From: JAAYKM01 sp964411235
GTDB lineage: Bacteria > Desulfobacterota > Syntrophia > Syntrophales > JAAYKM01
DNA length: 10,833 nucleotides
NCBI GenBank assembly: GCA_964411235.1
Contig: CAYPKE010000085.1
Location: forward strand, 1-10,833
Direction: 5' to 3'
Below the pieces are notes generated by a model. It was given only the letters and a program-made list of their open reading frames with translations. It did no database searches and was not told the DNA's origin. Of this stretch, positions 6,544 through 10,833 are shown piece after piece; the stretch's first letter is position 1, and each line of letters starts with the position of its first letter. The position numbers and the translations under genes were made by a program.

Positions 6544-7263
6544 ATGGCCATCACTGCCGAAGACATTAAAAAGCTTTCGCCGCGCATGAAGGCGGTCCTT
6601 GTTTTGCTTGCCTGCCTTCTGGCCGGCTACTTCTATTATTTCTTTTATCTCCAGGCCGCCATGGACAAAAAACAGAGCCTGGAAGGCAGGCTGACCGGTT
6701 TGCAGCGGGAAGTCGCCGCGAACCAGAAGTTGGCCGCGCAAAAGGACAAGTACGTTCAGGAAGTTAAGAATCTGCAGGAACCCTTCAAACACGCCTTGGC
6801 CAAGCTGCCGAACAACAAGGAAATCCCCGGTCTTTTCGAAGCCGTTTCGATGGCGGGGCGCAGTTCAGGGGTGGATTTTCTCCTTTTCGAACCCGTTCGC
6901 ATCGCACCGGTCAAGCCGCCCCAGACTAAGGGGAAGGCAGCACCTGCGAAAAAGAAGGGGACAGCAGCGGGGACGGATACGGGTGTGCCTATGGAAGACG
7001 AGAAATTCTATACCGAAATTCCCATTCGCGTTAAGGTTTCGGGGTCTTTCCCGGACACCTTGGCGTTCTTCGACAAAGTCTCCAAGCTGCCACGGATCAC
7101 CAACGTGGAAGATTTGGTCATCGGTGATCGCGCTTCTGCCCAGAGAGGGGCCAAGGGCGGTGGGACCGGTATTGCAACGACCTGCACGATCAAAACTTAC
7201 ATGTTTTTGGATAAAGAACGGGAACAGACAGAGGAAGAAGGCGATGGTCAGCAAGAAGAATAA
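6544..7263 (+). CDS. pilO: Type IV pilus inner-membrane protein PilO
   Basis: PilO forms a heterodimer with PilN in the inner membrane and contacts PilP. The 239-residue product has a membrane helix (about 17-36), a coiled coil (about 39-78) and a periplasmic PilO fold (about 90-223). The fold includes LPNNKEIPGLFEAVSMAGRS and the signature FYTEIPIRVKVSGSFPDTLAFF followed by VSKLPRITNVEDL. Between FEPVR and FYTEIP lies a Lys/Ala/Gly/Thr-rich stretch (about 122-152) that looks like a flexible insertion inside the domain. There is another Gly-rich bit at 202-209 and an acidic tail. GGGGTAGG sits just before the ATG. The last 20 bases overlap pilP in another frame. Confidence 0.93.
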   Translation: MAITAEDIKKLSPRMKAVLVLLACLLAGYFYYFFYLQAAMDKKQSLEGRLTGLQREVAANQKLAAQKDKYVQEVKNLQEPFKHALAKLPNNKEIPGLFEAVSMAGRSSGVDFLLFEPVRIAPVKPPQTKGKAAPAKKKGTAAGTDTGVPMEDEKFYTEIPIRVKVSGSFPDTLAFFDKVSKLPRITNVEDLVIGDRASAQRGAKGGGTGIATTCTIKTYMFLDKEREQTEEEGDGQQEE

Positions 7264-7738
7264 GATCAATAAATTAGGGACCATTATGGGGATGCTGGTT
7301 TTCGGCGGCGTGTTGTTGATGCCGATGGGGCCGGCGTGGGCCGTGGAGGAGACGCTGGTTTCGACCGAGAAGGCGGCTTTGGGCGCAGGGGGCAAGAAGG
7401 ACCCTTTCAAGCCCTTTGTTGAAACGGCCACCGAGGTTACCAGGAAGAGCAGGGAGAAAGGTGCCTTGCCGATATCGCCCTTGCAGCGGCAGGACCTTTC
7501 CGCTTTCAACCTGGTCGGAATTTCCGGAAATGACCGGGACGGCTGGAGGGCCATTGTTGAAGACGGTGAGAGGAAGTTTTATCCGATAGCCGAGGGAACC
7601 CTGATCGGACTCGACCATGGCCGCGTTACCAGCATCAAATCGGACCGCGTGATCGTCGCCGTCAAGCAGGACGACGGAAAAGGGAGAACCAATTATATTA
7701 CGATCTTGTTACACAAGGATATCGAGGAAACACCATGA
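7244..7738 (+). CDS. pilP: Type IV pilus assembly protein PilP
   Basis: PilP is the periplasmic link between PilN/PilO and the PilQ secretin. The start chosen is ATG 7244, preceded by GAGGAAGAAGG. It gives 164 residues beginning MVSKKNKINK, with a basic start and a hydrophobic stretch (12-30). A possible signal peptidase I site lies after PAWA (residue 33). The open frame runs further upstream, but that part lies under pilO and has no PilP features. Family marks are KKDPFKPF (51-58) and PLQRQDLSAFNLVGI (79-93), followed by the beta domain around YPIAEGTLIGLDHGRVTSI. Many PilP proteins are lipoproteins, but this one has no cysteine at all, so it must be soluble or held by an uncleaved helix. 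Its stop overlaps the pilQ start. Confidence 0.93.
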   Translation: MVSKKNKINKLGTIMGMLVFGGVLLMPMGPAWAVEETLVSTEKAALGAGGKKDPFKPFVETATEVTRKSREKGALPISPLQRQDLSAFNLVGISGNDRDGWRAIVEDGERKFYPIAEGTLIGLDHGRVTSIKSDRVIVAVKQDDGKGRTNYITILLHKDIEETP

Positions 7739-9435
7739 TGAAAAGCAGACTATGGCTCGTCGGTTTAGTGGCATTATGGACATGGGGCGCCGCGTCAGGA
7801 GCCGCGCAGGCGGTGCCGGCCGGCGGTTTGCCGGCGGCAGGTGGTGCCGCGGCCGAGGAAGTAATGGAAGCTTCCTACCTGCAGGATATCGCTTTTGAAC
7901 GGTTGCCGGGTAAGGAAAGGATTATTCTGGCTTTTTCCCGCGAATCCGGTGCGATGATCGAGAGCAAAAATTCACACAGCGTGGTGGCCATCATGGCGAA
8001 TACCTACATTCCGGAGGATATGCGCCGCGCCGGCGAGGAAGTCGATTTGGATAACGTTTACCGGGTTTCGACTTCGCAGCAGGATAAGGATGGGCAGCCC
8101 TGGGGATATATTACCATGGATATGCGGGAGCGTGTGCCCTACATGGTGCGCAAGGACGGCGCCAGGATTCTGATCGATTTCAACGTGGCGGGTTTGGCGG
8201 GCAGGTTGTCCCCGAGAGTAAAAACGAACGTTGCAGCCGCAGACCGGCAAGCGACGCCAGCCGTTTCTGACAGAGGCAAGACGATGGCGGCGCAGGCCCT
8301 GACGCCGCAAAATGCAACGCAAGCCGCCGGTGAGCGACGCATCTCGATCGATTTCCAGGAAGCGAATATTAAAAGTGTCCTCCGCCTTTTGGCCGAGGAA
8401 GGCGGTGTCAGCATTGCCTCCGGGGATGACGTCAAGGGCAATGTGACCTTGACGCTCAAACGGGTTACCTGGGACGAGGCCTTTGAGACCGTTCTGATGG
8501 TGCAGGGGCTCGGCAGGGTCAGGGAAGGCAATGTATTGATCGTCAAGACCGTTGACCGGATGAGGAAAGAGGAAAAAACCAAAGCGGATGAAGCCGAAGA
8601 CCGGCTCAAACGTCAGAAGCTGCAGGAGATGGCCGACCAGGAGAAGCGGGTGAAAGACGGCAAGCTTCCGCAGATTTCCATCGAGGCCAAGATCGTCGAA
8701 GTCAGCCGGTCCGGTTCGCGGTCCCTGGGTATCCTCTGGGGCGCTGCCTGGACAGGGTCGGAAGTCGGTTTCAATGTGGGGAGCGGTGCCCGTGGGGACA
8801 ACACGACGACGCAGAAACTCTTCACGGCCAACCCCAAATGGGACAATGCGGGCGTAGCGGTCAACTTCCCTTCCGGCTCCTACACGGCCAACCCGGCCCT
8901 GGGGGTGATCGTGGCGACGTCCAACCTGCTTTTGTCCGCCAAGCTCGAAGCCCTGGAAACCAGCGGGAACGGCCGGATCATCTCCTCCCCGCGGGTGACG
9001 ACGCTGGATAATGAGAAGGCGAAGATCGGCCAAGGCGAGGAAATCCCCTACGTGACCCGCGACAAAGACGGCACACCGACCGTCGAAATGAAGGATGCCA
9101 AGCTGGAGCTGGAGGTGATTCCCAAAATCACCGCCGAGGGGAAGATCTCCATGGAGATCAAGTGCGACAGCAAAGCCGCCGACTGGGAGAAAGTTAACCG
9201 CAACAATGAAAACCCGCCCCTTGTTTCCAGCAATGTGGAATCCAAGGTTGTGGTCAGTGACGGGGATACGATCGTTCTGGGAGGCATCATGAAGACCATG
9301 GTGACCAAGAGCGTTTCCGCCGTGCCCTGGGTTTCGAAAATTCCGGTGCTAGGCTGGCTGTTCAAGCAAGAAGGCGATAAGACCGAAGAAAGGGAATTGC
9401 TGATTTTCGTCACCCCCCGGATTGTCAGGTCCTGA
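7735..9435 (+). CDS. pilQ: Type IV pilus secretin PilQ, apparently without an N1 domain
   Basis: PilQ forms the outer-membrane ring through which the pilus passes. The 566-residue product has a signal peptide (likely cut after GAAQA, residue 26) and one AMIN-like domain (about 45-155), which in relatives binds peptidoglycan. A linker leads to an STN/N0 domain (201-272, ISIDFQEANIKSVLRLLAEE to NVLIVKT). The secretin core runs from about 312 to the end, with the hallmark VPWVSKIPVLGWLFK and the closing ELLIFVTPRIV. Between N0 and the core there are only about 39 highly charged residues (273-311), likely helical. The roughly 75-residue N1 domain expected there is not seen. This helps explain a length below the 700 or more of many PilQ proteins. 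Tandem ATGs start it, and GAGGA at 7724-7728 fits the first. It is the last gene of the operon. Confidence 0.95.
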   Translation: MMKSRLWLVGLVALWTWGAASGAAQAVPAGGLPAAGGAAAEEVMEASYLQDIAFERLPGKERIILAFSRESGAMIESKNSHSVVAIMANTYIPEDMRRAGEEVDLDNVYRVSTSQQDKDGQPWGYITMDMRERVPYMVRKDGARILIDFNVAGLAGRLSPRVKTNVAAADRQATPAVSDRGKTMAAQALTPQNATQAAGERRISIDFQEANIKSVLRLLAEEGGVSIASGDDVKGNVTLTLKRVTWDEAFETVLMVQGLGRVREGNVLIVKTVDRMRKEEKTKADEAEDRLKRQKLQEMADQEKRVKDGKLPQISIEAKIVEVSRSGSRSLGILWGAAWTGSEVGFNVGSGARGDNTTTQKLFTANPKWDNAGVAVNFPSGSYTANPALGVIVATSNLLLSAKLEALETSGNGRIISSPRVTTLDNEKAKIGQGEEIPYVTRDKDGTPTVEMKDAKLELEVIPKITAEGKISMEIKCDSKAADWEKVNRNNENPPLVSSNVESKVVVSDGDTIVLGGIMKTMVTKSVSAVPWVSKIPVLGWLFKQEGDKTEERELLIFVTPRIVRS

Positions 9436-9469
9436 TTCACCCTCTTTGAAAAATAATTTGTCCTACACG

Positions 9470-9504
9470 GGCGCCAGTCGAAATCGACGGGCGCCTTTTC
9501 TTTT
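9470..9504 (+). terminator. Strong intrinsic terminator after pilQ
   Basis: The stem is GGCGCC (9470-9475), an A/G mismatch, GTCG (9477-9480), loop AAAT, CGAC (9485-9488), then GGCGCC (9490-9495). It is followed directly by TTTTCTTTT. It lies 35 bases after the pilQ stop and ends the pil operon. On the minus strand an A/T-rich run (9449-9460) follows about ten bases after the stem, so partial termination of the convergent transcript is possible. Confidence 0.92.
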
Positions 9505-9991
9505 GCCCTGGACCGGGAAGAAAGCGCTTGAAACGGCAAGTCCGAACGCTTTGCCCGTTCCTAAAGGCTGTCAAGTTCCACTATTCGGCGCGCATAAAGC
9601 GGCATCTTATGCATCCTCCCTACGCAGGGGATATGCCTCTGCTGGGTGCTGTGTGCAGGGTGAAAGAGACACGCTCTATTTTTGTTGTGAGAAAACACGG
9701 TGGCCTTGATCTCTGTCAACACAGCTGTCGAAACAGTTATCCCCGAAATCCTTTTTACCATTATTCCTATAGGGGGATCATCGGAGGAATACTGGAGAAA
9801 TAATGACTTCCTGACCGGAGAACCGGTGGAAGGAGTAAGGCAGAAACAAAGTCCTTTATTCTATGATTGGAAATCGTTTGTGAAATAACTTTTTAGCGCG
9901 GGGAGAGTTGGGTTTTTTTACTGAAGACGGGTGGCATACCACTGGGTTGTGTAAACGGGTCAACTGTTTCCTTAACACTTTTCAAGGCAGG
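9505..9991. other. About 490 bases with no convincing gene
   Basis: Open frames here are short, overlap each other, lack good ribosome sites and show no family resemblance. The best-looking ribosome site (GGAGGAATACTGGAG) leads to an ATG at 9803 that stops after three codons. Visible structure includes a hairpin GCAGGGG (9624-9630) with CCTCTGC (9636-9642), CTGT-CGAA-ACAG (9725-9736), ACCGG-AGAA-CCGGT (9814-9827) and a seven-T run (9912-9918) without a preceding stem. I recognise no tRNA, transposon end or known non-coding RNA. It may be plain intergenic DNA between convergent genes, a decayed gene, or an unrecognised RNA. Confidence 0.5.
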
Positions 9992-10747
9992 TTACTGAAC
10001 CGTCACTTCAAATTCTCGCGTGACTTTTACATTCCGGTCGCTGTTTTCCACGGCGGCGCCGAACCGAACGGCGCCTTTCTGGTCCGGGTGCAAAAGCCAG
10101 ATGATCTGCCCCGTTCTTTCTTCCACGGTCATCCCCGGGACAAGAGGGGGAGTCAGACTGAAACGGACTTCCTCGTCATCGGGATGATCGCTTGCAAGCT
10201 GAAACGTCATGGGTTGGCCCGGTAGTTGCCGATGCGGGGTCAACTGTAATTCCAGGGTGGGGGCAACAGGGTGAACGGCGATGCAGGGGCTGCTGACCGT
10301 GTATCCGGTTTGGCCGTCTCGGAAGGGTGTAATATTGACACAGATCAAATCTCCCGTATTGAAGCCCGCAAGGTCAAGTGTTTCCCCGGTGGCTTCCGGC
10401 AGGGTAAACCCGTTGTGTGTCCAGCGATAGGACAAGGTATAGGACGCAGAACCCGCCTCATCGGCTTGCAGGACCACATCCGTCCGGAGCGTATCCAGCC
10501 GTGTCGGCTGCGGGGGATGCAGCGCCACCGCCCGGATAACCGCTCCCAGGACCGCTTTTTCCGTTTCCGTTGTAAGGTCGTGTGGGGACGGCTTTACGGC
10601 CATCCGGGCGGATCCGGGTTTGTTGTCCATGAATGGCTGTTTCGGGGAAGCAAAAAAAGCCAGGTACAGTCCGGCCGCCAGGCCGCAGGCAAGCGCAACC
10701 GGGATGATGAATCCCGCGATAAGACCGGGGCGTTTTTTTTTCAGCAT
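9992..10747 (-). CDS. Membrane-anchored protein with probable Ig-like domains, function unknown
   Basis: The 251-residue product begins MLKKKRPG, then has one membrane helix (about 8-32), so the rest probably lies in the periplasm. A low-complexity, Pro-rich link is followed by what look like two beta-sandwich units. The first (about 82-160) has YRWTHNGFTLPEATGETLDLAG, resembling PKD/Ig repeats, with two cysteines (C136, C155) that could pair. The second (about 162-251) has PLVPGMTVEERTGQIIWLL, the phrase typical of putative-Ig (He_PIG-like) or cadherin-like folds. The ATG at 10747 is preferred over an upstream in-frame GTG at 10777, because it leads straight into a basic residue run and the helix. 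The ribosome site (GGTGGG) is distant. It is convergent to the pil operon, so it is not part of it. A pilus role is possible but not shown. Confidence 0.75.
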   Translation of the reverse strand: MLKKKRPGLIAGFIIPVALACGLAAGLYLAFFASPKQPFMDNKPGSARMAVKPSPHDLTTETEKAVLGAVIRAVALHPPQPTRLDTLRTDVVLQADEAGSASYTLSYRWTHNGFTLPEATGETLDLAGFNTGDLICVNITPFRDGQTGYTVSSPCIAVHPVAPTLELQLTPHRQLPGQPMTFQLASDHPDDEEVRFSLTPPLVPGMTVEERTGQIIWLLHPDQKGAVRFGAAVENSDRNVKVTREFEVTVQ

Positions 10748-10768
10748 AAAGAATAAACCCACCACAAC

Positions 10769-10774
10769 TTTATA
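10769..10774 (-). promoter_or_regulatory. Possible -10 box for the minus-strand Ig-like gene
   Basis: On the minus strand TATAAA lies 21 bases before the chosen ATG (10747). A start about seven bases downstream would give a very short leader and would exclude the upstream GTG at 10777. No good -35 partner is visible at 16-18 bases, so this is weak. Confidence 0.2.
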
Positions 10775-10833
10775 CACTCAAAAGCACAAGCAGGCCGCTT
10801 TGTAAGCAAAAATGTGGTTCGGATGATTGCCTT

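Noticed and set aside
5758..6792. A 344-codon minus-strand open frame opposite pilM, pilN and pilO
   Set aside because: It lies across three well-identified genes, its translation has no domain features, and the sense genes explain the DNA fully.
7972..9033. A 353-codon minus-strand open frame opposite pilQ
   Set aside because: It is a shadow of the secretin gene. The translation is His/Arg/Gly-rich without any motif.
9737..9745. A DnaA-box-like TTATCCCCG
   Set aside because: It has two mismatches from TTATNCACA and no cluster of boxes or AT-rich unwinding region nearby, so an origin is not supported.
9700..9888. A 62-codon plus-strand open frame starting with GTG in the gene-free stretch
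   Set aside because: It has no ribosome site and no recognisable features, and is short enough to be chance.
9908..10225. A 105-codon plus-strand open frame at the end of the pil region
   Set aside because: Most of it is antisense to the minus-strand Ig-like gene, which has a membrane helix and fold-like repeats. The plus frame has neither a family match nor a good ribosome site.
9992..10747. Lipoprotein reading of the Ig-like protein at VALAC (C21)
   Set aside because: The residue at -3 is Ala, not Leu/Val/Ile, and the hydrophobic stretch continues past the cysteine, so a membrane helix fits better.
1..10833. CRISPR arrays, transposons, tRNA or rRNA genes
   Set aside because: No regularly spaced repeats, transposase motifs, terminal inverted repeats or tRNA-like arms were seen on reading either strand.

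Overview
The window looks like an ordinary chromosomal region of a Gram-negative anaerobe, most likely a deltaproteobacterium (Desulfobacterota, possibly near the Syntrophus group). Three things point that way: the pnp / M16 peptidase / dut order, a DUF39 homocysteine-biosynthesis protein of the kind found in methanogens and sulfate-reducing or syntrophic bacteria, and a complete pilMNOPQ cluster with a candidate sigma-54 promoter. The lineage is inferred from gene content only.

Layout. Bases 1-2979 hold three tightly packed plus-strand genes: the C-terminal 60% of polynucleotide phosphorylase, an M16 zinc peptidase overlapping it by 11 bases, and dUTPase overlapping that by an ATGA junction. 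A 134-base gap leads to a lone DUF39 gene (3114-4289). A 191-base AT-richer gap follows, carrying a possible promoter and two nearly identical 14-base dyads, then a small FtsB/DivIC-type division protein (4481-4747). A 165-base leader with a good sigma-54 (-24/-12) match and two GC hairpins precedes pilM, pilN, pilO, pilP and pilQ (4913-9435). These five genes are joined by short overlaps or a 3-base gap and closed by a strong intrinsic terminator (9470-9504). About 490 bases with no convincing gene follow. The window ends with one convergent minus-strand gene (9992-10747) encoding a membrane-anchored protein with probable Ig-like domains.

How the genes work together. PilM (cytoplasmic actin-like protein), PilN and PilO (inner membrane), PilP (periplasm) and PilQ (outer-membrane secretin) form the trans-envelope alignment complex of a type IV pilus, so this operon builds the machine's spine. 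The motor ATPases, PilC and pilins must be encoded elsewhere. The first block serves RNA turnover, processing of unknown peptide substrates and nucleotide-pool sanitation. The DUF39 protein points to homocysteine formation from aspartate semialdehyde.

I see no convincing new biological system. The points most worth a second look are the tandem dyads upstream of the ftsB-like gene, the sigma-54 promoter of the pil operon, and a PilQ that appears to lack the secretin N1 domain.
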